Source: Nitrospira sp. (GTDB lineage: Bacteria > Nitrospirota > Nitrospiria > Nitrospirales > Nitrospiraceae). From it: a stretch of DNA of 64,000 nucleotides. The DNA lies in the NCBI GenBank assembly GCA_018242665.1, contig JAFEBL010000003.1, positions 1-64,000 of the forward strand, written 5' to 3'. Each line of letters starts with the position of its first letter. Positions within the stretch are counted from its first letter, which is position 1. Shown here piece by piece: positions 9,304 to 18,141 of this stretch. Below the pieces are notes generated by a model, which saw nothing but the letters and a program-made list of their open reading frames with translations, ran no database searches and was not told the origin of the DNA. The translations under genes were made by a program, and so were the position numbers.

Positions 9304-10767
9304 CTAACAGGCTTTTCGCGCCACCCGCCGCATACCGGTCAGGGCGTCCACGACCTGCTCCATCCGCATTCCGCGCGAGGCCTTGACCAGCACCACATCG
9401 CCCTGTCGTACCATCCGTGCCAGGGCCGTCGCCGCCGCGTGGGCATCCGGATGTTCGGTAATCCGATCACCCGGCATCCCGGCTTGGCGCGCCCCTTCAG
9501 CCAGCTCTCGACCCAGCGCCCCGCAGGCCAGGAGATGTCCGATCCCCTGCGCGGCCAAAAACGCGCCCACCTCGTGATGCATTCGTTTGGTGTCCGTGCC
9601 CAGCTCCAACATGTCGCCCAGGGCCGCAATCGACCGCTTTCCCCGGCCCAGCTCCGCCAGCAGCTGAATGGCCGCCTTCATCGAGGCAGGGTTGGCGTTA
9701 TAACAATCGTTGATCACCCGCACACCATGGGAGACGCTGATTTGCGATCGCATTGCGGCGGGCCGAAACTTCGCTAACCCTTCGGCGATGGCGGAGCCGG
9801 ACAATCCCAAGGCATGCCCCACGGCCGCGGCCGCCAGGGCGTTGCTCACATTGTGCTGGCCCTGCGTTCGAATCCGCACCTCCGTTTGCCGGCTCTTCCC
9901 GGGCAGAATAAGCCCAAAGACCGTCCCGCCTTTGTCATCGGTTCGAACATTCGCGGCGCGAACGGTGGCCTTGGCGGACGCGCCGAATGCGACCACTCGG
10001 CATTGGGCTCGGGACGCGAGATACTCAAAATAGTCGTCATCGGCATTCAACGCCACGGCCCCGTCTTGCGGAAGGTGGTCCAGCAGCTCCGCCTTGGCCT
10101 GCGCCGATCCTTCCATACTGCCGAAAAATTCCAAATGGTCCGGCCCGATGTTGGTGATCACCCCGTGGGTCGGCCTGGCGATTTCGCACAATCTTGTCGT
10201 CTGCCCCTCTTGATCCACGCCCATTTCAATCACCGCGGCCTGATGACGCGGAGCAAGTTGAAACAGCGTCTGCGGCACGCCGATACGATTGTTCAGGTTG
10301 CCTTCCGTCTTCAGCGTCTTCCATCGCTGCGCGACGACATGAGCCACCATTTCCTTCGTGGTCGTCTTGCCGTTGCTGCCGGTGATGGCAATCACCGGAA
10401 TCGGGAACCGGTTGCGATAGTGCGTGGCCAGCCGCTGAAAGGCTTCGAGGGTATCCCGCACGCTCAGCACAATCGGAACGCCGCCCTGCTTTCGCATGGG
10501 GGGCAACTGGTATCCCTCCTGGACAATCGCACAGATGGCGCCCTGCGCGAAGGCTTTCGGCACGAATGCCTGCGCATCAAACCGTTCGCCTTGAAATGCG
10601 ATGAACAGATCCCCTTTTCGCACCAGCCGAGAATCAGTCACCACGCGCCGGATACGTTGCTTCCGGTCCTGCGGGCTTAACCCTGCCGGGGATTTGGCAC
10701 TCAGCACTTCGCAGATTTCTTCGACGGTAAATAGTGCCATAACGCCGCGACTGCCCGATTCCCGCAT
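9304..10767 (-). CDS. murF: UDP-N-acetylmuramoyl-tripeptide--D-alanyl-D-alanine ligase MurF
   Basis: 487 residues. Adds the D-Ala-D-Ala made by Ddl. Seen: TVEEICEVLSAK at the start, DSRLVRKGDLFIAFQGERFDAQAFV (UDP-binding domain), ITGSNGKTTTKEMV P-loop, EMGVDQEGQ, NIGPDHLEFFGS and INDCYNANPASMKAA. I choose ATG 10767 because GGAGG sits 5 bases upstream; GTG 10773 and ATG 10740 are alternatives. It follows murE by 18 bases. Confidence 0.94.
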   Translation of the reverse strand: MRESGSRGVMALFTVEEICEVLSAKSPAGLSPQDRKQRIRRVVTDSRLVRKGDLFIAFQGERFDAQAFVPKAFAQGAICAIVQEGYQLPPMRKQGGVPIVLSVRDTLEAFQRLATHYRNRFPIPVIAITGSNGKTTTKEMVAHVVAQRWKTLKTEGNLNNRIGVPQTLFQLAPRHQAAVIEMGVDQEGQTTRLCEIARPTHGVITNIGPDHLEFFGSMEGSAQAKAELLDHLPQDGAVALNADDDYFEYLASRAQCRVVAFGASAKATVRAANVRTDDKGGTVFGLILPGKSRQTEVRIRTQGQHNVSNALAAAAVGHALGLSGSAIAEGLAKFRPAAMRSQISVSHGVRVINDCYNANPASMKAAIQLLAELGRGKRSIAALGDMLELGTDTKRMHHEVGAFLAAQGIGHLLACGALGRELAEGARQAGMPGDRITEHPDAHAAATALARMVRQGDVVLVKASRGMRMEQVVDALTGMRRVARKAC

Positions 10768-10785
10768 GTGCACCTCCGCTGAGGT

Positions 10786-12288
10786 TCAGGATCGGAGCGT
10801 GCCGATCATCTCACGCGCGATTTCCCGATCATCGAAGTGATGCTTCGTCGTCCCCACGATCTGATAATCTTCGTGTCCCTTCCCCGCGATCAACACCATA
10901 TCCCCCGGCTTCGCTTCGCGAATGGCGGCTTCGATCGCCGCCCGCCGATCAGCCAGCATGTGATAGCGCACATGGCCTCGGTCCGCGAGCGCCGCCTTCA
11001 CTCCGATCTCGACCTCACGAAGAATCGCGGCCGGGTCTTCAGTGCGCGGATTGTCTGAGGTCAGAATCACCACATCACTATACTGCACAGCCGCGCGCCC
11101 CATTTTCGGACGCTTGGTGCGGTCCCGATCACCGCCGCAACCGAAGACGGTAATGATGCGCCCGGTGCGGAGCGCGTGTGCCGCCGTCAACAAGCGCACC
11201 AGAGCATCTTCCGTATGCGCATAGTCCACGACGACGGTAAAGTTCTGCCCGGCTTCGACACGTTCGAACCGCCCCGGCACATTCGAGACCGCCCCTACGG
11301 CGGCACGAACATGATCAAGCGTCAACCCTTCATGCAAGACGACGCCGATGGCGGCCAGCAGGTTGTAGACATTGTGCTCCCCGACCAACCGGCTCTGAAT
11401 CGCGCACGTGCCTGCCGGGCTACGAAGCGTAAAATCCGTCCCCGCGGCCGACATGCGCACATCCTCGGCACGAAGATCCGCCTGCTCACCAAGCCCATAG
11501 GTCCAGACAGGCACCGTGCAGGCGTCCTGCAGGCGGCGGCTCCAAGGATCATCGATATTGATGATCGCCCGCTTGCGCTCCTTACGCGCACCAGGCCTCC
11601 CCAAGTCCACGAAGAGTCTGCGCTTGGCCTGAAAATACCGTTCCATATCGACATGAAAGTCCAGATGGTCCTGCGTGAGATTCGTAAACACCGCGACATC
11701 GAACTCGGAACCGGCGGTTCGATCCAAGGCCAAGGCGTGAGACGACACTTCCATGACGACCGTATCCAACCGCGTCTCGACCATTCGTGCAAATAATTTC
11801 TGTAACTCCAACGCACCGGGGGTCGTGTGCGAAGCCGGAATCGACTCTTTGCCCACCAGATAGGCCACCGTGCCAATGAGACCGACCTGCCGATTCGCGG
11901 CTTCCAGCATGGTTTTCACGACATACGTGGTCGTGGTTTTGCCGTTCGTCCCAGTCACCCCAATCATTCGCAACGCAGACGAGGGCTCACCGTAAAATCG
12001 ACTGCCGATTATTCCCAACGCGGCTCGGGAGTCCTGCACGCGAATGGTCGGCGTCGAACCGGTCGCGACCGCGCGCCCCACCACAAGCGCCACCGCCCCC
12101 GCAGCCAGCACACGATCCACAAAGTCGTGGCCATCCACACGTTCGCCCTGCACGGCCACAAACAAAGACCCCGGCTCGACCTTGCGCGAGTCATCGGTCA
12201 ACCCGGTAATCGTAACCAGCTGGTTGCCGCTTCGCTCCAACACGCCAAGTCGTCCCTGAATGGGACTGATCAAGTCGTCCAGCGTCAT
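10786..12288 (-). CDS. murE: UDP-N-acetylmuramoyl-tripeptide synthetase MurE (meso-DAP type)
   Basis: 500 residues. Adds the third stem-peptide residue. P-loop GVTGTNGKTTTTYVV, substrate motifs TTPGALELQKLFARM and EVSSHALALDR, and C-terminal DYAHTEDAL and FGCGGDRDRTKRP are clear. The tetrapeptide DNPR in TSDNPRTEDPAAI is the signature of meso-diaminopimelate enzymes, so the cell wall is predicted to be DAP type. ATG 12288 begins one base after the ftsI stop. Confidence 0.95.
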   Translation of the reverse strand: MTLDDLISPIQGRLGVLERSGNQLVTITGLTDDSRKVEPGSLFVAVQGERVDGHDFVDRVLAAGAVALVVGRAVATGSTPTIRVQDSRAALGIIGSRFYGEPSSALRMIGVTGTNGKTTTTYVVKTMLEAANRQVGLIGTVAYLVGKESIPASHTTPGALELQKLFARMVETRLDTVVMEVSSHALALDRTAGSEFDVAVFTNLTQDHLDFHVDMERYFQAKRRLFVDLGRPGARKERKRAIINIDDPWSRRLQDACTVPVWTYGLGEQADLRAEDVRMSAAGTDFTLRSPAGTCAIQSRLVGEHNVYNLLAAIGVVLHEGLTLDHVRAAVGAVSNVPGRFERVEAGQNFTVVVDYAHTEDALVRLLTAAHALRTGRIITVFGCGGDRDRTKRPKMGRAAVQYSDVVILTSDNPRTEDPAAILREVEIGVKAALADRGHVRYHMLADRRAAIEAAIREAKPGDMVLIAGKGHEDYQIVGTTKHHFDDREIAREMIGTLRS

Positions 12289-12289
12289 C

Positions 12290-14008
12290 TCAGGATTCCA
12301 CGGCCGCCATCGCCAGCTTGACCGGCTCGTCCACTGCGACACCCAAGTAGTTCAAGACCTGCTCGCCCACGCGACGGAACACCGGCGCCGCTACCACCCC
12401 ACCCCAGCCCTCGCCACGCGGCTCGTCGATCACCACAATCATCGCCAAACGGGGATCTTCCGCAGGTACGTAGCCGAGAAACGACCCGACCAGGAGCGTA
12501 GATGAATACTTGCCGGTACGAGGATCAACTTTTTGAGCCGTGCCGGTTTTACCCGCGACACGAAAACCCGGAATAGCCGCCTTGCCGCCTGTCCCGTTGG
12601 TGACCACTCCTTCCAGAAGCGTCGTCAGCGTCCGCGCCGTGTCGGCAGAGATGACGCGCCGTTTGGCTTGCGGCATCGTCTGCGCCACCAATTGCCCCTT
12701 GGCATTGCGAATCTCGGACACCACATAGGGCTTCATCAGCACACCACCGTTGGCGATGGCCGAGACCGCCGTCACCATTTGCAGCGGAGTGACGCCGACC
12801 TCTTGCCCCATGGAGATGGAGGCCAGCGACCGTTTCCCCCATTGGCGAGGGCCCCGCAACAGGCCTGCAGTCTCGCCCGGCAAGTCGATGCCGGTCTTGT
12901 CACCAAAACCAAACTCCTTCAGATAGTCGTACACCCGCCATTCGCCCAGCGCCATGCCGACTTTCGCCGCCCCGATATTGCTCGATTTCTGGATCATCTG
13001 CGCGAAGGTCATCCACCCGGCCCGCTCGTGGTCGTGGATGATGGTGTTGGCGATCGCAAATTGACCATTCTCACCGTAAATCATGCTGCCGGGGGTCATC
13101 ACCTTTTCCTCGAGCGCCGCGGCGGCAATCACGCTCTTCATGGTGGAACCGGGCTCGTACGTGTCGGTCAATGCACGATTTCGCCACCGGTCCGGAACCA
13201 ACGCTCCCACCGTGTTGGGATCAAACCGTGGGCTCACCGCCATGGCCAGTACGGCGCCGGTCTTCGGATCCATCGCGATCAGCGTGCCCGACTTGGCGTT
13301 GGCCCGACTCACCGCCTCGTCCAATTCTTTCTCAGCAATATACTGAATGACTTCGTCAATGGTGAGGGTGAGACTATGTCCGGCTGCAGCGCCTTCTTCA
13401 TTGAGGCCCTTCGGAAATACTGCCCGCCCCAACGCATCACGCTGCAGCACCACCGCGCGTTTCTCTCCGTGCAGATACTGTTCGTAACGCAGCTCCACTC
13501 CTTCGAGGCCGCGATCATCCATACCCGCAAACCCGAGCACATGGGACAGCAACGGGCCTTTGGGATAGAAGCGACGCCCCTCCATCACCACCCCAACACC
13601 TTCGAGCCCCAACCGCTCAAGCCGTCGACCCTGCTCCGGATCGAGCTTTCTCGCCAGCCAGACGAAATGCCGTTCCTGCTTCAACTTCTTTTCGAGTTCC
13701 GTGGCTTTCACATGCAGAATCGGCGAAAGATTGCGCGCCGCCGCCACGGGATTTCCGAGCGAGGCGGGCACGCCAAACACAGACGGGACATCCATATTCA
13801 TGGCCAGGACTTTGCTGTTTCGGTCGTAGATCGTGCCGCGCGCCCCCTCCAACGTTACATTTTTCTGGTGCTGCCGATCGGCCTTCACCGTCAACGCCGC
13901 AGCCTGCAGCACTTGAAGATTCACGAGACGGACGATCACGAGCACGAAGGCCAGCACGAGGCCGCAGGCCACCACAATCCGGCGACCACGAAAGGACGTC
14001 GCTGCCAC
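12290..14008 (-). CDS. ftsI: Septal transpeptidase FtsI (class B penicillin-binding protein 3)
   Basis: 572 residues. Short cytoplasmic tail and one N-terminal membrane helix (residues about 10-28), a PBP dimerisation domain beginning near residue 50 (TLEGARGTIYDRN), then the transpeptidase domain. The three catalytic motifs are present: SxxK in EPGSTMKSVIAAA, SxN in KSSNIGAAK and KTG in VAGKTGTAQKVDPRTG. The start is GTG 14008, overlapping the ftsL stop (TAGTG). A C-terminal PASTA domain is absent. Confidence 0.95.
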   Translation of the reverse strand: MAATSFRGRRIVVACGLVLAFVLVIVRLVNLQVLQAAALTVKADRQHQKNVTLEGARGTIYDRNSKVLAMNMDVPSVFGVPASLGNPVAAARNLSPILHVKATELEKKLKQERHFVWLARKLDPEQGRRLERLGLEGVGVVMEGRRFYPKGPLLSHVLGFAGMDDRGLEGVELRYEQYLHGEKRAVVLQRDALGRAVFPKGLNEEGAAAGHSLTLTIDEVIQYIAEKELDEAVSRANAKSGTLIAMDPKTGAVLAMAVSPRFDPNTVGALVPDRWRNRALTDTYEPGSTMKSVIAAAALEEKVMTPGSMIYGENGQFAIANTIIHDHERAGWMTFAQMIQKSSNIGAAKVGMALGEWRVYDYLKEFGFGDKTGIDLPGETAGLLRGPRQWGKRSLASISMGQEVGVTPLQMVTAVSAIANGGVLMKPYVVSEIRNAKGQLVAQTMPQAKRRVISADTARTLTTLLEGVVTNGTGGKAAIPGFRVAGKTGTAQKVDPRTGKYSSTLLVGSFLGYVPAEDPRLAMIVVIDEPRGEGWGGVVAAPVFRRVGEQVLNYLGVAVDEPVKLAMAAVES

Positions 14009-14340
14009 TACCGCACTCTCCTCGGAACCATATTCCTTGCGATTCGCACCTCACCCTCCGCCGCGATCGGATTCGCCGGCGCTTCCGGCTCGATATTGAC
14101 GACGACGACCTGCCCCTTTTCCGGTTGCAGCATTCCTAACTTGTCGCTCGCAAGCCGTGCGATCCGCTCGGGCGCCGTCAGCCCAGACAGTTTGACCTGC
14201 AGCTCATCACGTTCACGCTCCAGCAGAACCTTCTGCGCTTTCAGCCGCTCGATGTGGTACCCGATGCGGACGATGTCCACTCGTTCCCACACGAAGAGCA
14301 AGACCAGCGAGGTGACCGCGGCAAACGCGACGGCTTTCAT
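14008..14340 (-). CDS. ftsL: Cell division protein FtsL
   Basis: 110 residues. One membrane segment at the N-terminus (VAFAAVTSLVLLFVWERVD), then a coiled-coil-prone stretch IERLKAQKVLLERERDELQVK and a short C-terminal tail, the normal FtsL/LppA-like layout. It bridges FtsQ/FtsB to FtsW/FtsI. I start at ATG 14340, which overlaps the rsmH stop as ATGA; an ATG three codons earlier lies inside rsmH. Identification rests on topology and position between rsmH and ftsI. Confidence 0.85.
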   Translation of the reverse strand: MKAVAFAAVTSLVLLFVWERVDIVRIGYHIERLKAQKVLLERERDELQVKLSGLTAPERIARLASDKLGMLQPEKGQVVVVNIEPEAPANPIAAEGEVRIARNMVPRRVR

Positions 14341-15260
14341 GGCATACACTCCTTGGCAATCCGTTCCACGACACGCAGCTTTGCACTACGCGATCGCGGG
14401 TTATGGTCACGCTCACTCTCCGAAGCCATGACCGGTTTTTTCGTCAACACCGCCACTGACGCCTCGGGCTCAGAGGCCATCGCCCGAAACGTATGCTTCA
14501 CGATTCGGTCTTCGAGGGAATGAAACGAGACGGCGCAGACACGGCCGCCCGGCACCAGCAAATCCACAGCGTCGCGAAGCGCCGGCTCAATCACGTCCAA
14601 CTCACGATTCACCGCGATCCGCAGCGCTTGAAACGTCCGGGTCGCGCAGTGAATTCGTCCGTGCCGGTACGATGCAGGCACGGCCCGCTCGACAAGTGCG
14701 GCGAGCTCCCAGGTGGTGCTGATGGCAGACTGCATTCTGGCCTGCACAATCGCGCGAGCGATCCTGCGCGAATAGCGCTCCTCACCGAGCTGATAGATCA
14801 GGTCGGCCAGCTCCGTCTCCGGAAGGTCGCGCACAAGATCTCCGGCAGTACGCCCTTCACGCTGGTCCATGCGCATATCCAACGGGCCGTCTTCCCTGAA
14901 GCTGAATCCCCGTTCCGGACGGTCGAGTTGTGGCGAAGACACACCCAGATCGAAGATCACGCCGTCCACCTGCGACAATCCGCTCTCAGCGACCACGGCT
15001 TTGATCTCCGAGAAATTTGCGTGCCGGAGATGAACGCGAGACCGGACATCCCGCAAACGCGAACGCGATTCCGAGAGCGCCGCCTCATCACGATCGATTC
15101 CCACGAGCATGCCATTGGGAGCGGTGCGTTCGAGAATCCGAGTCGCAAGCCCTGCATATCCAAGCGTGCAGTCCACGTACACTCCACCGGGTTTGCACTG
15201 CAGCCAGAACACGATCTCGTCGACCAATACCGGCTCATGGGATTCGCGAGCAGCATCCAT
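14337..15260 (-). CDS. rsmH: 16S rRNA (cytosine1402-N4)-methyltransferase RsmH (MraW)
   Basis: 307 residues, SAM-dependent methyltransferase. HEPVLVDEIVFWL, YVDCTLGYAGLA (SAM loop), GIDRDEAAL, GVIFDLGVSSPQLDRPERGFSFREDGPLDMRM-type motif (positions about 105-135) and the C-terminal SFHSLEDRIVKHTFR are diagnostic. It is the first gene of the dcw operon here; mraZ, which usually precedes it, is absent. The start codon is only about 33 bases from the predicted transcription start, and an MraZ-like operator lies in that leader. Confidence 0.95.
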   Translation of the reverse strand: MDAARESHEPVLVDEIVFWLQCKPGGVYVDCTLGYAGLATRILERTAPNGMLVGIDRDEAALSESRSRLRDVRSRVHLRHANFSEIKAVVAESGLSQVDGVIFDLGVSSPQLDRPERGFSFREDGPLDMRMDQREGRTAGDLVRDLPETELADLIYQLGEERYSRRIARAIVQARMQSAISTTWELAALVERAVPASYRHGRIHCATRTFQALRIAVNRELDVIEPALRDAVDLLVPGGRVCAVSFHSLEDRIVKHTFRAMASEPEASVAVLTKKPVMASESERDHNPRSRSAKLRVVERIAKECMP

Positions 15261-15262
15261 GA

Positions 15263-15287
15263 TCCACTTCCACCCACTTCATCCCAC
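15263..15287 (-). promoter_or_regulatory. MraZ-type operator: three GTGG(G/A) repeats at 10-bp period
   Basis: On the minus strand GTGGG (15287-15283), GTGGG (15277-15273) and GTGGA (15267-15263) recur with exactly five bases between them. This matches the known MraZ-box design of direct repeats separated by five bases in front of the dcw operon. The box lies between the predicted transcription start (near 15293) and the rsmH ATG (15260), so a bound repressor would block both transcription and the ribosome site. No mraZ is present in the window. Confidence 0.7.
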
Positions 15288-15298
15288 TCATGCGCTGG

Positions 15299-15326
15299 AG
15301 TATACACCCAACCAAATAGCTGTCAA
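15299..15326 (-). promoter_or_regulatory. Sigma70-type promoter of the dcw operon
   Basis: Minus strand: -35 TTGACA at 15326-15321 (perfect), 16-base spacer, -10 TATACT at 15304-15299. Predicted start of transcription near 15293. The only open way downstream is into rsmH. Confidence 0.75.
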
Positions 15327-15393
15327 CAGATTTTGCCTCTATTTATCAAGAATTTTGTTCGCTTTAGACACAGTGATTTCCAGGAGGTATCTC

Positions 15394-15552
15394 GTGGCAA
15401 AGTTATCCACATTTGGGGATAAATCTGTGGGAAACCACTCCACCATGAACGGAAATTTGAAGCCAGAAATACGAGGCAGTCAGGAGGCGTCCCTCCAAAA
15501 TCAGGCACATAGCAATACCAGCATTAGGGAAGTTCCAGCAGCTGGAACATGA
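15394..15552 (+). CDS. Possible 52-residue peptide, doubtful
   Basis: Frame opens at GTG 15394, six bases after AGGAGG (15382-15387), and ends with TGA at 15552. Product VAKLSTFGDKSVGNHSTMNG... has no recognised motif and is polar with no membrane segment. It runs against both neighbours and across the DnaA-box pair. The ribosome site is its only support; it may be chance. Confidence 0.2.
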   Translation: MAKLSTFGDKSVGNHSTMNGNLKPEIRGSQEASLQNQAHSNTSIREVPAAGT

Positions 15553-15574
15553 AGCGGGAATTTGGCAGGAATGA

Positions 15575-16876
15575 CTACGGATACAGCCGATAGAGCAGTC
15601 GAGGAAAGGGAATGGTTTCGCGGACGTGCTCGAGTCCGCAGATCCAGGCAACCGCCCGCTCGATCCCCATGCCGAACCCGGCGTGCGGAACCGAGCCGTA
15701 TCGACGAAGATCCAGGTACCATCGGAATGCTTCGACCGGCAACTGATGTTCGGTGAGCCGCGCCAACAATCTTTCATGGGAATGCATACGCTGTCCGCCG
15801 CCGATGATTTCCCCGTACCCTTCGGGAGCCAGTACATCCATACAGAGTGCCAGGTCAGGGCGCTGCGGATCTGCCTCCATATAGAAGGCCTTGAGCGCCG
15901 CGGGATATCGGTGCACGATCACAGGGCGATCAAACTCTTTGGACAGGATCGTTTCATCATCGGCGCCGAAATCGTCTCCCGATTTGGCCGGAAGACCTTT
16001 TTGTTGAAGAATATCGATCGCCTCGTCATACGTGATACGCGGGAACGGCGCCGTCACCCGTTCCAGCTTTGCCACATCCCGCTCCAGCAACTGCAACTCC
16101 GCGCGCCGCGTCCTCAGCACCGCCGCGACGATCTCGATCAGAAATTGCTCAGCCAACTCCATCATGTCCGCCAATTGGGCAAACGCGACCTCCGGCTCCA
16201 CCATCCAAAACTCCATCAAGTGCCGGCGTGTCTTGGACTTCTCGGCCCGAAATGTCGGACCGAAGCAATAGACTTTTCCGAATGCGGCGGCGGTGGCTTC
16301 ACTGTAGAGTTGGCCACTCTGGGTCAGATAGGCGGTCTCGTCGAAATACTGCGTCTGAAACAGGGTCGTCGTGCCCTCGCAGGCATTGGGCGTAAATATC
16401 GGCGCATCGACCAGTGTGAACCCCCGGTCATCGAAAAAATTCCTGCTGGCGCGGATGATTTCATGTCGAATACGTATAATTGCATGCTGCCGGCTGGAGC
16501 GCAGCCAGAGATGACGATGTTCCATTAAGAAGCCGGTGCCATGCTCCTTGGGTTGGATCGGAAACGGTTCCGCCACCTGCAATACTTCAAGCCCCGACAC
16601 GTCGAGTTCATAGCCGCCCGGCGCGCGCGCATCCTGTCGCAACGTGCCGGTCACCACGACACTCGACTCTTGCGTGAGCTCCGCCGATCGTGCGAACTGG
16701 TCCTCACCGACCGTGCCCCTGCTGACGACCGCCTGTATCTCCCCGGTGCCGTCTCGCAGGATCAGGAAATGGAGCTTGCCTTTATCGCGTCGGCTGCGGA
16801 GCCAACCTCGAATCGTTACGGCCTGTCCGGCATGGGCAGGCGCTTCGTCAATGTAAATCACAGGCATGGAGGACAT
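15575..16876 (-). CDS. asnS: Asparaginyl-tRNA synthetase
   Basis: 433 residues, class II synthetase of the Asp/Asn group. N-terminal OB-fold anticodon-binding domain ([23 protein letters not shown]), then the catalytic domain with motif 2 [21 protein letters not shown] and motif 3 [21 protein letters not shown]. The fragment EPEVAF after motif 2 and the C-terminal [11 protein letters not shown] favour AsnRS over AspRS. Start ATG 16876 or the fourth codon ATG 16867. It is upstream of the dcw promoter and probably a separate unit. Confidence 0.94.
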   Translation of the reverse strand: MSSMPVIYIDEAPAHAGQAVTIRGWLRSRRDKGKLHFLILRDGTGEIQAVVSRGTVGEDQFARSAELTQESSVVVTGTLRQDARAPGGYELDVSGLEVLQVAEPFPIQPKEHGTGFLMEHRHLWLRSSRQHAIIRIRHEIIRASRNFFDDRGFTLVDAPIFTPNACEGTTTLFQTQYFDETAYLTQSGQLYSEATAAAFGKVYCFGPTFRAEKSKTRRHLMEFWMVEPEVAFAQLADMMELAEQFLIEIVAAVLRTRRAELQLLERDVAKLERVTAPFPRITYDEAIDILQQKGLPAKSGDDFGADDETILSKEFDRPVIVHRYPAALKAFYMEADPQRPDLALCMDVLAPEGYGEIIGGGQRMHSHERLLARLTEHQLPVEAFRWYLDLRRYGSVPHAGFGMGIERAVAWICGLEHVRETIPFPRLLYRLYP

Positions 16877-16970
16877 CCTTTGTCACGAGGAAGGTGTCGA
16901 GAGATGCACATGGGCGGAGGGTAACGAACGACGACGGGCTTTTCAAGCGCATCACAATTCGCCCCTTTCG

Positions 16971-16999
16971 TTGACACAATGCCGGCCTCGGGGCATCAT
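16971..16999 (+). promoter_or_regulatory. Promoter of the secreted repeat protein, candidate leaderless
   Basis: TTGACA at 16971-16976, 17-base spacer, CATCAT at 16994-16999. Transcription would start near 17006, only about three bases before ATG 17009. The -10 is weak (four of six), so this is tentative. Confidence 0.4.
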
Positions 17000-17008
17000 C
17001 ACAGTACC

Positions 17009-18100
17009 ATGCACGACATTGCCACACGCTCTCGATATCGACGCTTTCCGCTGCTGTTAGGGCTCACCCTTCTGGCCTTCTCCCCCGCCGCACAGGCAGG
17101 GGAATTCAGAACGGACAACCCCCTCAACCAGCCGGGAAAGATTTATTGGTGCCCGAACCGGACTGCCGACAAACGTATCACCGCTACCCCCGAGCCGGGT
17201 TGCACCGCACTCTACGATGCGGATCGCGACGACAAGAAGGCAGAAAAGGGCGACCATGCCGACCAGAACAGCACAACCAGCAAGGAGCCGCTGAAGATCC
17301 TCGACATTCAAAATGAGGCGTCGAAATTCACGCGCGAGTATCGGGAGTTTTTGGACTGCTGCGCGAGCGAATGGGATTCCCTCGATCGCATCGACGAACT
17401 ACTGGAACAGTCCAATCACATTTTGATGTCGGTTCAGCAAAAGGGCATATACAACAGCGCGGGATTCGGCGTCGGCGCAGGCGCGGCCGGCTTGGGTGGC
17501 GGCCCCGGCCAATCGCCGAAACTCGGCACCTTTGCCCGCCAGTGGACGCTGAGCGAAATCGTCGGCACCGTCGCCATCGCGAGAGATGACCTCAAAAAAC
17601 TCAGGACCCGGATGAAGGGCCTCACCACACGATACGAAAAACTCGACTCACTCGATTACGAACAGCGCGGGAGAGAAGCACGACGCATTGAAGACGAACG
17701 TGAGGCGATTGCGCACGATCTCCAGCCAAAACGACCGTCTGCTTCTGCGCCAACCGGGATGGATATTCAGGATACCAGCATCCCGACCAGAATCGGCGGC
17801 GACATCGAGAATTCGCAGTTGAATCGTTCGCTCAACCCAAGCTTCGGCGCCGATATTGGGGCCACGGTCTCACCCTACAGTAATGTCAACGAATCGCTCC
17901 GCCCCCGAAGAGGGGAAGATCTCAAAGACAGTGTCTTGCCCGATCGTGTGGGGACTCACACGCAAGATACCACCTTACCCAATACGTTCGGATTTGAGAT
18001 CAATGCAGGCGAGAACGCTGACCATTCCTCTTCCACGCACATTCGTGGAGTCGGTCCCTCCATTGGCGATTCCTCCTTGAACAGCCAATCACGTCGATAG
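17009..18100 (+). CDS. Secreted protein with degenerate C-terminal repeats, unknown function
   Basis: 363 residues, family not recognised. A Sec signal peptide is clear (RYRRFPLLLGLTLLAFSPAAQAG). The middle part is charged and helical (NEASKFTREYREFLDCCAS, with a CC pair) and includes a short Gly/Ala-rich segment (GFGVGAGAAGLGGGPG). From about residue 245 the sequence turns into loose repeats of 20-30 residues built on G-D-I-x-x-S/T-x-L/I-P: MDIQDTSIPTRIG, DIENSQLNRSLNPSFG, EDLKDSVLPDRVG, THTQDTTLPNTFG. Start ATG 17009 gives the best signal peptide. Possibly an envelope or cell-surface protein; function unknown. Confidence 0.8.
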   Translation: MHDIATRSRYRRFPLLLGLTLLAFSPAAQAGEFRTDNPLNQPGKIYWCPNRTADKRITATPEPGCTALYDADRDDKKAEKGDHADQNSTTSKEPLKILDIQNEASKFTREYREFLDCCASEWDSLDRIDELLEQSNHILMSVQQKGIYNSAGFGVGAGAAGLGGGPGQSPKLGTFARQWTLSEIVGTVAIARDDLKKLRTRMKGLTTRYEKLDSLDYEQRGREARRIEDEREAIAHDLQPKRPSASAPTGMDIQDTSIPTRIGGDIENSQLNRSLNPSFGADIGATVSPYSNVNESLRPRRGEDLKDSVLPDRVGTHTQDTTLPNTFGFEINAGENADHSSSTHIRGVGPSIGDSSLNSQSRR

Positions 18101-18141
18101 TCTCAGCGCCCAACCGGCTGCGACCTAGGCAACAGCACCTG

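Larger units (their letters stand above)
15261..15574. other. 314-base spacer between asnS and rsmH
   Basis: Besides the promoter and operator, this AT-richer spacer holds a perfect DnaA box TTATCCACA (15403-15411) head-to-head with TTATCCCCA on the other strand (15422-15414), separated by two bases. A plus-strand reading frame with a good AGGAGG site is listed separately. No tRNA or terminator was found. Confidence 0.5.

Noticed and set aside
12533-14431. 632-codon plus-strand open frame opposite ftsI/ftsL
   Set aside because: It lies fully antisense to genes with clear catalytic motifs, and its translation is rich in His, Arg and Gln with no domain. It is a GC-rich shadow frame.
15403-15422. 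Chromosomal origin of replication
   Set aside because: Only two DnaA boxes, no AT-rich unwinding cluster with repeats and no dnaA/dnaN nearby. Reported only as a box pair.
15561-15600. Terminator after asnS
   Set aside because: No GC stem followed by a T-run was found on the minus strand.
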